A DNA stretch of 64,000 nt from NCBI RefSeq assembly GCF_017875735.1, contig NZ_JAGGMZ010000001.1, positions 2,852,001 to 2,916,000 of the forward strand, given 5' to 3'. This document shows, piece by piece, positions 16,934 to 24,785 of this stretch (position 1 is its first letter; each line of letters begins with the position of its first letter). The notes beneath the pieces are model-generated. The model made no database searches. It saw only the letters and a program-made list of their open reading frames with translations, and was not told the DNA's origin. The stretch comes from Arthrobacter sp. CAN_C5 (lineage in GTDB: Bacteria > Actinomycetota > Actinomycetes > Actinomycetales > Micrococcaceae). The position numbers and the translations under genes were made by a program.

Positions 16934-17767
16934 TTAGTCCTTTCGGCTTTCGGTAAGAAGCGAGTTGATGGCGGCGGCGATGGCCTGCGGGTGGTCCTCA
17001 GGAGTGAAATGCTTCCCTCCCGGTATTCGGATAAGGTCCGCTCCGAGATCAGCGGCGAGCCGTTCCCCGTACTTGATCTTCTGGAACGCATCGGCTTCAC
17101 CCCACACCACCCGTGCCGGTAGGTTCAGGGCCGCCAACCGGTCGGCGATGTCTAGGGTGTCCTGAACGTTGAGGGCGGAGACTTGGCGCATCATGCTTCG
17201 CGCCGCACCTTGGGCTACATACGGTCCCCAGTGCTCCGCGAGGGATTCCAGGGCGATATTCCGGTCATCATGCCCGCGGTGGATCAACTGGACGAACGTC
17301 GGGTACATCAGCAGCTGTGGTAAAACCGCCAACACCGGTGCCACCCGCTGCATCGCCTTCACACTGGGAATGGGCCACGAATCGTAGGACACAGAATTGG
17401 TGAGGACCAGCCCGGCGAAGCGTTCCGCTGCCCGCACGGTGGCAATCTGTGCAACTCCTCCGCCGAGATCGTGGCCAACCAGGACCGGTGGTTCGTCCAG
17501 GTCAAGGGATTCAATCCACTCCACCAGGTATTCAGCCTGAGCTGACAGACCGATGTCGAGGTCTTTCCCATCGGGGATGCTCGATCCGTAGCCGGGCATT
17601 TCCCATGCCAGTGTTTTGCCGTCGACCAGCGGCATGACGTGGCGCCAGAGCCGGGGCGAGGTGGGGATGCCGTGCACAAGAACGACGGGACTGCCCGTAC
17701 CGTGCTCCGCCCATCGGGCGCGCCTGCCGTTAATCATTGTCGATCGTGTTTCCACGCACTTCTCCAA
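16934..17767 (-). CDS. Alpha/beta hydrolase with Asp nucleophile (haloalkane dehalogenase/epoxide hydrolase-like)
   Basis: The 277-residue hydrolase has an HGIPTSPRLWR oxyanion segment (33-43), very like the HGNPTSSYLWR of haloalkane dehalogenases, and a GHDLGG nucleophile elbow with Asp100 instead of Ser. His253 (GGKHF) is the likely base. The halide-binding Asn after HG and the Trp after Asp of dehalogenases are Ile and Leu here, so a true haloalkane substrate is uncertain; epoxide or fluoroacetate-type hydrolysis is possible. Met11 is an alternative start. It lies upstream of the haloacid dehalogenase in one operon. Confidence 0.75.
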   Translation of the reverse strand: MEKCVETRSTMINGRRARWAEHGTGSPVVLVHGIPTSPRLWRHVMPLVDGKTLAWEMPGYGSSIPDGKDLDIGLSAQAEYLVEWIESLDLDEPPVLVGHDLGGGVAQIATVRAAERFAGLVLTNSVSYDSWPIPSVKAMQRVAPVLAVLPQLLMYPTFVQLIHRGHDDRNIALESLAEHWGPYVAQGAARSMMRQVSALNVQDTLDIADRLAALNLPARVVWGEADAFQKIKYGERLAADLGADLIRIPGGKHFTPEDHPQAIAAAINSLLTESRKD

Positions 17768-17888
17768 TCACCATTGCGGGGCATCGCTCTTCCATGACGG
17801 CGCCGGAATAAGCCCACCCTGCCAGCTTAACCAGACCGCCTGTTCGGCGATGCAACATCGGTGAAGACGTGGAAAGGGTTTGCTGACT

Positions 17889-18350
17889 TCAGAATGGCCG
17901 TGGAAGTAGATCTTGGCAGGCTTGTTCGCAGCGGCGGCATTCCTCGGCAGCGATCCGGCAGGATGGGTAGGTCTCGGCGTGTTTTTCATTTTCGATAGCG
18001 CTTGTGGTGCAGAAGTCTCTACATGCCATAAGGATTGTCTTCAGCAGATTGCCGTCGACGTCGGTCAGCCGGGAAAGGAACCGGCCGGTGGTGACGCAAA
18101 GTTCAGCACAGTCCAAGTTGAGACGAATACACTTCCGCAATTCAGCTACCGTCTCTTCTGCCATGCAGGCGTCCGCGCAGGCGTCGCTTGCCTGTGCGCA
18201 GGAGAAGGCAGCTTCAATGCATGCGGTCATCGCTTGGCCCAATGACGGCTCACCGTCGGGGTGTGCGGCCATCATGGATCTAGTCGTACTCATAGTTTCT
18301 CCCACAGAAGTGCCGTCATATTCAGACTGTTCAATATTGCGACTATTCAT
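17889..18350 (-). CDS. Four-helix-bundle copper-binding (Csp/DUF326-like) protein
   Basis: The 153-residue protein contains 13 cysteines (44, 51, 58, 62, 74, 81, 85, 110, 114, 131, 138, 141, 145) spaced at helix-turn intervals in four predicted helices. This is the pattern of copper storage proteins Csp1/Csp3 (DUF326), which line the bundle core with Cys to hold many Cu(I). No signal peptide is visible, so it is probably cytosolic like Csp3. The ATG at 18350 overlaps the stop of the hydrolase-OsmC gene by 4 bases (ATGA), indicating tight coupling. Confidence 0.85.
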   Translation of the reverse strand: MNSRNIEQSEYDGTSVGETMSTTRSMMAAHPDGEPSLGQAMTACIEAAFSCAQASDACADACMAEETVAELRKCIRLNLDCAELCVTTGRFLSRLTDVDGNLLKTILMACRDFCTTSAIENEKHAETYPSCRIAAEECRRCEQACQDLLPRPF

Positions 18351-19636
18351 TTCAGCACCTTCGTCTCCGGGTTGTCCCGGAAGCTGGTCCGTCCAGGGTC
18401 TGTGTCGGAAATTATCGTTCCGATGAGGATTTCCGAGCGTAGGGTGCGGTGGACTGGGCACTTGTCGGCGATTTCGCGCAATCGTTGACGCTGATCCTCG
18501 TCGAGGTCGCCGTCGAAGCGGATGACCCGTTCGATTCGATCCAACTTTCCCGTTTCGGTCTCGCAGTCGGCGCAGTCCTGTGCGTGGATTCTGCTGTGTC
18601 GCAGTGAAACCGTCACCTTTTCCAACGGCCATTTCTTGCGGTCAGCATACATCCTGACGGTCATCGAAGTGCAGGCGCCCAGGCTGGCTAGTAGGAATTC
18701 GTAGGGCGACGGGCCGGTATCGGTACCGATCGGGGCGGGTTCATCCGCGCTCAACCGGTGCCCGCCGACCATCACTTCCTGGGCGAATGCTCCGACTCCT
18801 GTCTCAGCCACGACGACGAGTCCTTCAGCTGGGTCATCAACTGCGCGCGGAAGACCCGAATCCGTGGGCACAGCGAAGGCGAAGCGGTGTGCCCACGTTG
18901 CAAGCATTGAAGCAGCGAACGCAGCATCGGCAGGGTCGGTGAGTAGATGGTCGGCCCCATCGAGGGCAACGAACGACTTCGGGTGACGAGCCGTCTCGTA
19001 GATGCGCCGCGCGTTATCCGCGTCCACGGTAGTGTCACTGGGCGAATGCATGACTAACAGCGCCGAGCATAGCTGACGAATGCGGTCGGCTTGCGGCTGC
19101 GCGGCAATATCGTCGAGGAATTGCCGGCGGATGCGGAACGGTCTGTCGCCGAGGATAACGTCTGCCTCCCCTGAGGTTTCAATCTCTGCCCTGCTCTCCC
19201 CCAACAGATGCACAAGGTGGTCGGGGTCAGCTGGGGCGCCGATGGTGACCACCGCCCGCACCTCAGGTATTTGAGCGGCCACGGCGAGCACCGCGGCCCC
19301 ACCGAGCGAGTGTCCAATCAGAATCGACGGGGCCGTGAAACCTTTGCGAAGATAGTCGGCAGCGTGAATCAGATCTTCAATGTTGGAGCTGAAGTTCGTA
19401 TTGGCGAAGTCGCCACCTGATTGGCCGAGCCCAGTGAAATCGAATCGGAGAACGGCAATACCGTAATCGGTGAGCGCCCGGGAAATTCTCGCAGCTGCGA
19501 GCACGTCCTTGCTGCAGGTAAAACAATGCGCGAACAAGGCGTAGGCCAGGGGCTGGGACTCCGGCAGATCGAGCCGTGCCGCCAGTAAAGCTCCCTGGGA
19601 ACCAAGGAATTCGACTTTCTCGCCGTGTCCGGCCAT
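18347..19636 (-). CDS. Bifunctional alpha/beta hydrolase-OsmC protein
   Basis: A two-domain fusion of 429 residues. Residues 1-255 form an alpha/beta hydrolase with nucleophile Ser110 (IGHSLGG), Asp201 and His230. Residues 275-415 form an OsmC/Ohr-type domain with the two conserved cysteines, Cys322 (LGACTSMT) and Cys393 (DKCPVHRTL), that reduce organic hydroperoxides. This fusion is known in other bacteria; coupling ester hydrolysis to peroxide reduction is inferred. It is the first gene of an operon with the Csp-like gene and diverges from the cysteine hydrolase across an interval holding two shared 17-bp motifs. Confidence 0.9.
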   Translation of the reverse strand: MAGHGEKVEFLGSQGALLAARLDLPESQPLAYALFAHCFTCSKDVLAAARISRALTDYGIAVLRFDFTGLGQSGGDFANTNFSSNIEDLIHAADYLRKGFTAPSILIGHSLGGAAVLAVAAQIPEVRAVVTIGAPADPDHLVHLLGESRAEIETSGEADVILGDRPFRIRRQFLDDIAAQPQADRIRQLCSALLVMHSPSDTTVDADNARRIYETARHPKSFVALDGADHLLTDPADAAFAASMLATWAHRFAFAVPTDSGLPRAVDDPAEGLVVVAETGVGAFAQEVMVGGHRLSADEPAPIGTDTGPSPYEFLLASLGACTSMTVRMYADRKKWPLEKVTVSLRHSRIHAQDCADCETETGKLDRIERVIRFDGDLDEDQRQRLREIADKCPVHRTLRSEILIGTIISDTDPGRTSFRDNPETKVLK

Positions 19637-19762
19637 TGCTGCTCATCTCCATTGTCTTTCATGCCCATCACACCGACTCGATTCTTCTTCCGAAGCTTTT
19701 CATATCCATAGCGGGTTCGCCGTGGCTTCAGGGAACGATATGCGCCACCTGCCCGAAGTTCT

Positions 19763-19779
19763 GTGTCCTGGAATACAGA
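19763..19779. promoter_or_regulatory. Putative regulator-binding motif, copy 1
   Basis: GTGTCCTGGAATACAGA, containing TGT-N8-ACA (best palindrome of the three copies). Its centre is about 30 bp from a minus-strand TATCGT box, so it may serve the hydrolase-OsmC operon. Assignment to the Crp/Fnr protein at 23982 is inference. Confidence 0.5.
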
Positions 19780-19876
19780 TCCTGTCCCCACAGTGTTCAC
19801 GATCCGCCGCGTCAGTCTCCAGACGAGGATCCGATCTTTGGCAGTTGGGCTCAGTTCCTGGCTGTGTCTGGGAACG

Positions 19877-19893
19877 GTGTCCTGGCTTACAGA
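19877..19893 (+). promoter_or_regulatory. Putative regulator-binding motif, copy 2
   Basis: GTGTCCTGGCTTACAGA differs from copy 1 at two positions. Its centre lies about 28 bp before a TAGCGT -10-like box at 19913, near -41 relative to the expected start, as for class II activators. The cysteine-hydrolase ATG is 72 bp downstream. Confidence 0.55.
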
Positions 19894-19964
19894 ACAATGT
19901 GCGGTGGCGTCCTAGCGTTTGGATGGAATTCCGTTGGGGATTCAACACTCATCTGAGGAGAGCC

Positions 19965-20615
19965 ATGCAATTTGACCCGTCCACGACAGCACTCGTGCTG
20001 ACCGACCCGCAAAACGATTTCCTTAGCTCCGACGGTGTCACCTGGGAACTAGTCGGCAACAGTGTCCAGGAGAATAACACCGTCCAGCACATCGATCAGC
20101 TGCTCGCCGCGTCGAAAACCGTCGGCTACAAAGTGTTCATTTCACCGCACTACTATTTCCCCCATGACCACCTGTGGGAGTTCGGTGGAACGCTGGAAAC
20201 GAAGATGCACGAGATCGGAATGTTCAACCGTCCCGGCCCGCTGAACTTGGATGGTTTCGAAGGTTCCGGCGCTGACTGGCTGGAACAGTACAAGCCCTAC
20301 ATTCAGGATGGCAAGACCGTCGTGTGCAGTCCTCATAAGGTGTACGGTCCCGAACAAAACGACCTGGTACTGCAATTGCGTAAGCGTGGGATCAGCAAAG
20401 TGATCCTCGCGGGAATGTCGGCCAACCTCTGCGTCGAAAGCCACCTACGGGAACTGTTGGAGCAGGGGTTTGACGTGGCTGTAGTCTCTGACGCCACGGC
20501 GGCCGCGCAACACCCCGAGCTGGGAGACGGGTATGCCGCCGCGATGACCAATTTTAATTACATCGCTGGCGCCGTGCTGACCACCCGCGAGGCCCTCGCT
20601 GCTATGTCCGCCTGA
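19965..20615 (+). CDS. Cysteine hydrolase (isochorismatase-like superfamily)
   Basis: The 216-residue protein has the isochorismatase-fold catalytic triad: Asp14 in TDPQNDF, a Lys near 125 (CSPHKVYG) and Cys156 in ANLCVESH. It hydrolyses amide, ester or vinyl-ether bonds; the exact substrate is unknown. The ATG at 19965 is preceded by GAGGAG. It leads an operon with thioredoxin and an ABM-domain protein and appears to be driven from a promoter carrying motif copy 2. Confidence 0.85.
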   Translation: MQFDPSTTALVLTDPQNDFLSSDGVTWELVGNSVQENNTVQHIDQLLAASKTVGYKVFISPHYYFPHDHLWEFGGTLETKMHEIGMFNRPGPLNLDGFEGSGADWLEQYKPYIQDGKTVVCSPHKVYGPEQNDLVLQLRKRGISKVILAGMSANLCVESHLRELLEQGFDVAVVSDATAAAQHPELGDGYAAAMTNFNYIAGAVLTTREALAAMSA

Positions 20616-20676
20616 ACTTGGGATGCCCAGACAGTATTTCCTTTCCAGACCCCGTCCACTATTAAGGAGTAATCCG

Positions 20677-21051
20677 ATGGCAACCATTGACATCACCAGC
20701 AGGACCTTCGAATCAGTTCTCGACACCAATGAAATCGTCCTAATCGACTTCTGGGCCGGCTGGTGTGCACCCTGCCGCATGTTCGCCCCCACCTACGGTG
20801 CAGCATCCGACAACCACCCGGATGTTGCATTCTCGAAAGTCGACACGGAAGCCGAACAAACACTTGCCGCACAGGCCGGGATCAGCTCCATACCCACCTT
20901 GATGGCTTTCCGTGACAAGGTACTGGTCTTCTCACAGCCAGGAGCGCTCGACGCGGCCGCCCTGGAGGAAGTCATTACCGATGTCAGAGCACTCGACATG
21001 CAAGCCATCCGTCAGGGTCTCGTGGAGGATAAATCCCGAATTGGCAACTAG
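20677..21051 (+). CDS. Thioredoxin
   Basis: This 124-residue thioredoxin has the active site WAGWCAPC (Cys30 and Cys33) with Ala in place of the usual Gly (CAPC versus CGPC), and cis-proline in SSIPTL. ATG 20677 follows an AAGGAG ribosome site. The CAPC motif is common in thioredoxins of this operon type and may shift redox potential. It probably reduces the hydrolase, OsmC or other island proteins. Confidence 0.93.
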   Translation: MATIDITSRTFESVLDTNEIVLIDFWAGWCAPCRMFAPTYGAASDNHPDVAFSKVDTEAEQTLAAQAGISSIPTLMAFRDKVLVFSQPGALDAAALEEVITDVRALDMQAIRQGLVEDKSRIGN

Positions 21052-21092
21052 CTGGTAAGACATACCCATCACCCGACAGACAGGACCAGTAC

Positions 21093-21392
21093 TTGGTTTA
21101 TGAACATGCTCAACTCACTATCCGCCCCGACGGGCATGAAGAATTCCGTGCCACGTATCCAGCTATCCGGGAAAACCTCCTGGCTGTTCAGGGGTGCCGG
21201 TCGGTAGACCTGCACCCCAGCGTCGACCAGCCCGACATCTATTTGCTTCGGGTGGGATGGGACTCTCTGAGCGATCACACCGAGGTTTTCCCCGACACCG
21301 AGCAGGGACGCACCGTCTTGGCCTTGCTACAAGTCCACGTCACGTCCGTGGGAATGATTCACTTCGACGCGGACACCGTGGATCCTCACTAG
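21093..21392 (+). CDS. ABM-domain (antibiotic biosynthesis monooxygenase-like) protein
   Basis: The 99-residue ferredoxin-like fold protein has the ABM pattern EHAQLTIRPDGHEEF at the start and a later HPSVDQPDIYLLRVGWDSLSDHTE segment. Such small dimers include cofactor-free monooxygenases and heme-degrading enzymes; no heme-specific residues are obvious. The start is TTG 21093 with no other good in-frame choice. It is 41 bases after thioredoxin in the same operon and converges on the radical SAM gene. Confidence 0.8.
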   Translation: MVYEHAQLTIRPDGHEEFRATYPAIRENLLAVQGCRSVDLHPSVDQPDIYLLRVGWDSLSDHTEVFPDTEQGRTVLALLQVHVTSVGMIHFDADTVDPH

Positions 21393-21410
21393 ATGTTTTG
21401 GGGCGGGTGG

Positions 21411-22811
21411 TCACCCGTTTCTGACTCTTAGAGGGAGTAAGGTCCGTAGTTCCCTGTTTTCGTCGGGGTCCAGGACGGAGTGCTGGGTGCAGGCGGGCAC
21501 GAGCTGGCCCGTCTGCGGGTGGGCCATGGTGTACATACAGGCACCCAGCCGTTCCTGGGCCTCGCGGACAGCGGGATCATCGCTGACTTCACCTTGTTCC
21601 ATGAGCGCCCACGCGGGCGCAACAACCTTCGAGTCCATGAAGTTATGCACAACGAAGGTTTTGACGCCGAGACGCTTGCTTCGCCATGCACGCCACACCG
21701 CCCGGATCCCTCCGGCCCGTTTGATAATGCGCCGGCCGAGCCCAGCGAGAACAGCCGCGTCGCCAGGGTGTCGCAATGCTGCACGCAGGATGCGCGCTGC
21801 AAGGACCAACCGGGGTTGACCTCCGAAAAACATGCCGCCGTGGTGGTCGAGCAGACGGTCGCGGGCGGCAATATCTGCTGGATCTGCTGGATCGATGGCG
21901 ACCGCAAAGGTGCCTTCCGCCGACACGCCCGTCGTATAGCGGTTGCACCGCGGGTCGCCGAACTGGGTGCCCTGCCAAGGGAGCTTCTGGCCCGCACCGT
22001 GTTCAATCTGCTCCCACACGTCGTCAATGCTGATCTCGTCGAAGTCCTCTTTCCAGCGGCGGTCGTCCCCCATGAACGCAGCAGGCTGGAAAGAGAGCAT
22101 GTTGTAGGGCATCGGTAGCACCGATGCGGTCACCTCAGCCACCTCGCCGAGGTTTGACGGCGTCACTGTCATGTTATGGGCGAGGTAAGAGTAAACCCCA
22201 TAATCCCGGCGGAGATCCGCGAACATACCCGCGAACTTCAGACGGAAGGGTTCCAGTTCGGCTTCGCTACGTGGGCGTACGGCGCCTCGTCGTCCCCTCA
22301 TCAATGAATCAAAATGAGCGGCAAAAGATACCCGGTCGAAGCGCGGCTTCCCGTCCGGTCCGAGGACCACAGCCAGCAGGTAGGAATAATCAAAATCGCC
22401 GTGAGTCATGGACATCGGTTCGCGGCCGTTAGCTCGCATCGCCTGCAGCGCCGCCGCATGATCGTCCGCCTCCAACAAGCTCACCTCACCACCGATGAGC
22501 TGCGCATGAGCGCGGGGGCCACGGACACTGCGAAGATATTCCATCTGCCGGGCCACCTCGCGAAGGGTGTGGGTCCCATCTACGCGGACCTGATTAGCCT
22601 CCGCCGAGTGATAGCACGGAGAACAGGTCAGATTACATTTCGGGAAAACCCCGTGAGTCCCTTCGCATCCAACGGCCCCCCGACCCAGCAACTGGTTCGC
22701 GGTCTTGACGTGGTCAGGGAGAGCATCCCAGCGAGCCTGCATCGCGGCCCGGGACTCCGGGTGCACGGGTCGGGTGCGTACTTCCAGTTCCGCCAGGAAA
22801 TCCAGGACCAT
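21411..22811 (-). CDS. Radical SAM protein of unknown function
   Basis: The 466-residue protein has the radical SAM motif CNLTCSPCYHS (Cys59, 63, 66: CxxxCxxC) followed by a GGEVSLL motif for SAM binding. Extra cysteines lie in GDPRCNRY, LGACMYTM and LVPACTQH, which may bind auxiliary Fe-S clusters, as in SPASM-type maturases. The C-terminal 150 residues are basic and unlike described families I can name. It may modify a protein or small molecule; no peptide precursor is visible nearby. A half-copy of the island motif lies 46 bp upstream of its start (22856-22863). Confidence 0.8.
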   Translation of the reverse strand: MVLDFLAELEVRTRPVHPESRAAMQARWDALPDHVKTANQLLGRGAVGCEGTHGVFPKCNLTCSPCYHSAEANQVRVDGTHTLREVARQMEYLRSVRGPRAHAQLIGGEVSLLEADDHAAALQAMRANGREPMSMTHGDFDYSYLLAVVLGPDGKPRFDRVSFAAHFDSLMRGRRGAVRPRSEAELEPFRLKFAGMFADLRRDYGVYSYLAHNMTVTPSNLGEVAEVTASVLPMPYNMLSFQPAAFMGDDRRWKEDFDEISIDDVWEQIEHGAGQKLPWQGTQFGDPRCNRYTTGVSAEGTFAVAIDPADPADIAARDRLLDHHGGMFFGGQPRLVLAARILRAALRHPGDAAVLAGLGRRIIKRAGGIRAVWRAWRSKRLGVKTFVVHNFMDSKVVAPAWALMEQGEVSDDPAVREAQERLGACMYTMAHPQTGQLVPACTQHSVLDPDENRELRTLLPLRVRNG

Positions 22812-23415
22812 GAGCTACTTCCTTCACTAATTAATCACTTCACTGTGCTGAGCGTGTGTCCTGACTACCCCTGCGCCGTCACTTGAGTGCAGTTCCAGCG
22901 TCGTATCGCAATGCGACCACCCTACGCCCCGGCGGAAGTGGTTAGGTGCCTGCGATGCGCGTTCCGGCACGGATCTGCAGGTGTCCGCCGCGGGCGGAGG
23001 CCGCACTAACGTCAGCGCAGTCGCGTTCCACGGCTGTTCACGGGTGGCATCGATGTCGGATCTGCCGAGCCAGCATGCCGCTTTGGCCAAAGGCGTCAGG
23101 GCAGTGGCCAGGCCGACGGGTCTTTGCATGGTGCGCATACGTTGGTCCACGTCACTGGCCACGGATCAAACCAACCCAACGGGCCCTCAGCAGCGCTCAC
23201 CATCGAGGTTCCGGGCGACCCCGACATCTGGATAGGTCAGGATGTCGGACTACAACTCGTCAACATCACCGGGTGGGCCGTCACCGGGTAGCAGCTGGGC
23301 ACACGACTTCGTCCCCTGATGCCCGTCGCCTGATGCCCACTGTGTCCTAGATTGCAGAACTCTCAGTGCTGGCCTGTCTATCATCGTTGGATACCACGGA
23401 TAGGAAGGCAAGGAC
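22812..23415. other. 604-bp intergenic region with possible gene remnant
   Basis: No intact gene is supported, although several frames are open by GC bias. A plus-strand frame ending at 23289-23291 reads like protein over its last ~37 codons (ALTIEVPGDPDIWIGQDVG, then LQLVNITGWAVTG) but has no start and no neighbour it could belong to. The left end carries the radical SAM promoter (half-motif and a TTAATT-type box) and the right end a full motif before the membrane-protein gene. Confidence 0.5.
23342..23358 (+). promoter_or_regulatory. Putative regulator-binding motif, copy 3, with promoter
   Basis: GTGTCCTAGATTGCAGA shares 13 to 14 of 17 bases with copies 1 and 2. A TATCAT -10 box lies at 23379-23384, about 29.5 bp from the motif centre, putting the centre near -41.5. 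The gene at 23416, followed by the Crp/Fnr gene, would be transcribed from it, giving autoregulation if that protein binds here. Confidence 0.55.
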
Positions 23416-23883
23416 ATGAGTTCACCACATAGCGAGACGCGGGCGAAAAGATCCGCGACTGACCCCGGCCCCTCAATTGGAACCCGTGTCCTGGCCGGGG
23501 CCGTCGGCGGTCTTGCCGGCGGGATCGTATTCGGGTTCCTGATGGCCACCATGGGCATGCTGGGCATGATTGCCTCACTGGTCGGCTCAAACTCGGCGAT
23601 CGTCGGCTTCCTGGTCCACCTGACGATTTCAGTCCTGATCGGCCTCACCCTGACGGTACCCGGTGCTGGACTCCTGAAAAAAGGCTTGGTTATCAGCACC
23701 GTCGTGGGCGGCGTCTATGGCATGCTGTGGTGGGTTCTTGGCCCACTGCTGATCATGCCCACCATGATGGGTATGCCCATATTCGCTCTCGACGCGGGAT
23801 CCGGTGCCTCGCTGATGGGGCACGCAGTCTATGGCCTTATTCTGGGACTGGTAGCCGCCCTCATTATCCGACGTGGCCGGTGA
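23416..23883 (+). CDS. Small integral membrane protein of unknown function
   Basis: The 155-residue protein has four hydrophobic helices (about 24-52, 58-80, 88-112, 128-152) rich in Gly and Met, with MMGMP and MATMGMLGM clusters. I do not recognise the family. Its gene carries motif copy 3 in its promoter and is followed by the Crp/Fnr regulator, so it belongs to the island regulon. Met-rich membrane segments might suggest metal handling, but that is speculation. Confidence 0.7.
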   Translation: MSSPHSETRAKRSATDPGPSIGTRVLAGAVGGLAGGIVFGFLMATMGMLGMIASLVGSNSAIVGFLVHLTISVLIGLTLTVPGAGLLKKGLVISTVVGGVYGMLWWVLGPLLIMPTMMGMPIFALDAGSGASLMGHAVYGLILGLVAALIIRRGR

Positions 23884-23981
23884 CCACGCCGAACCTGTTG
23901 GCAGCCTGCTCCACCACCATCGTGTCCGCAGCCAGCAAACCTACGACGCCTTGGGCGCCACATGAACGGGAGAAAGAACCC

Positions 23982-24680
23982 TTGACCGAAACCGGGGAGC
24001 CCTTCAGCTGCCTCAACGCTGTGGAGCTCTTCGCTGACCTCACAGCCGAGGACATGGATAATCTCGACAGGGTGTCTCCGCCCCGGCTCTTTCACAGTGG
24101 TGAACTCGTCTTCAGCCAAAGCCAACCCATCAAAGCCCTGTTCATCCTCAAAGCAGGGCGGATCCGAATTTTCCGGGTAGCCGAGGATGGAAAAACTCTC
24201 ACCATCGCAATCCTTGAACCCGGCGCGGTGTTCGGTGAGATGGTGCTGATAGGCATGCAAATGTACGACAACTATGCCGAAGCACTTGAAGAATCAACCG
24301 TGTGCCAGCTCAGCGCAGCAGATGTCGAAAACCACTTCCTCTCAAACCCCAAACTGGCGGTGAAAATCTCCCGCCTACTCGGCGAACAAGTCGCCAGGTT
24401 GGAAGAACGTCTCACCGACATGGCCCTGCGCCCCCTTTCAGCCCGCACCGCAGCGACCTTACTCAAACTCGCCGACGCCGCCCCCCGCAACAGATTCACG
24501 CACTCGGTAGCCGTGAAACTCACCCACGAACAACTTGCTGGACTGCTCGGAGCAACCCGCGAAGCCACCAGCAAAACCATGTCCGACTTCGCTGCCAAAA
24601 AACTGCTCCGGCAAGGCCGCGGCCGGATCATCATCGAAGACGCCCAAGGACTGCGCCGAATCTCCCGCACCACCTCCTAA
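23982..24680 (+). CDS. Crp/Fnr-family transcriptional regulator
   Basis: The 232-residue regulator has an N-terminal cyclic-nucleotide-binding-like beta-roll (LFHSGELVFSQ... through GAVFGEMVLIG), a dimerisation helix and a C-terminal winged HTH with recognition helix ATREATSKTMSDF. R, E and K fall where CRP has Arg180, Glu181 and Arg185. The four Cys of oxygen-sensing FNR are absent (single Cys10 near the N-terminus), so it is not a classic Fe-S FNR. The TTG start at 23982, preceded by a GGGAGAAAG site, is chosen; GTG 23922 is an alternative. Likely the regulator of the surrounding redox genes. Confidence 0.85.
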   Translation: MTETGEPFSCLNAVELFADLTAEDMDNLDRVSPPRLFHSGELVFSQSQPIKALFILKAGRIRIFRVAEDGKTLTIAILEPGAVFGEMVLIGMQMYDNYAEALEESTVCQLSAADVENHFLSNPKLAVKISRLLGEQVARLEERLTDMALRPLSARTAATLLKLADAAPRNRFTHSVAVKLTHEQLAGLLGATREATSKTMSDFAAKKLLRQGRGRIIIEDAQGLRRISRTTS

Positions 24681-24785
24681 CCCCTCGGGCGCCACCACAT
24701 CAGCCCAACACCAACCTTTCAGTCGTGCCCGCGAAAGCCCGCCACCGAACACTTTCCTGTAGTCAACCCCCAAAGAAGGAACACC

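Larger units (their letters stand above)
19637..19964. other. 328-bp divergent regulatory interval
   Basis: No gene is supported. It holds two copies of a 17-bp motif (19763-19779 and 19877-19893). TATCGT on the minus strand (19740-19735) and TAGCGT on the plus strand (19913-19918) are candidate -10 boxes for the two divergent operons. Confidence 0.5.

Noticed and set aside
22827..23162. Possible small gene on the minus strand between the radical SAM and membrane genes
   Set aside because: No ribosome site, no recognisable domain, several frames open at once from base composition.
23982..24680. Oxygen-sensing FNR
   Set aside because: The N-terminal Cys cluster for the Fe-S centre is missing.
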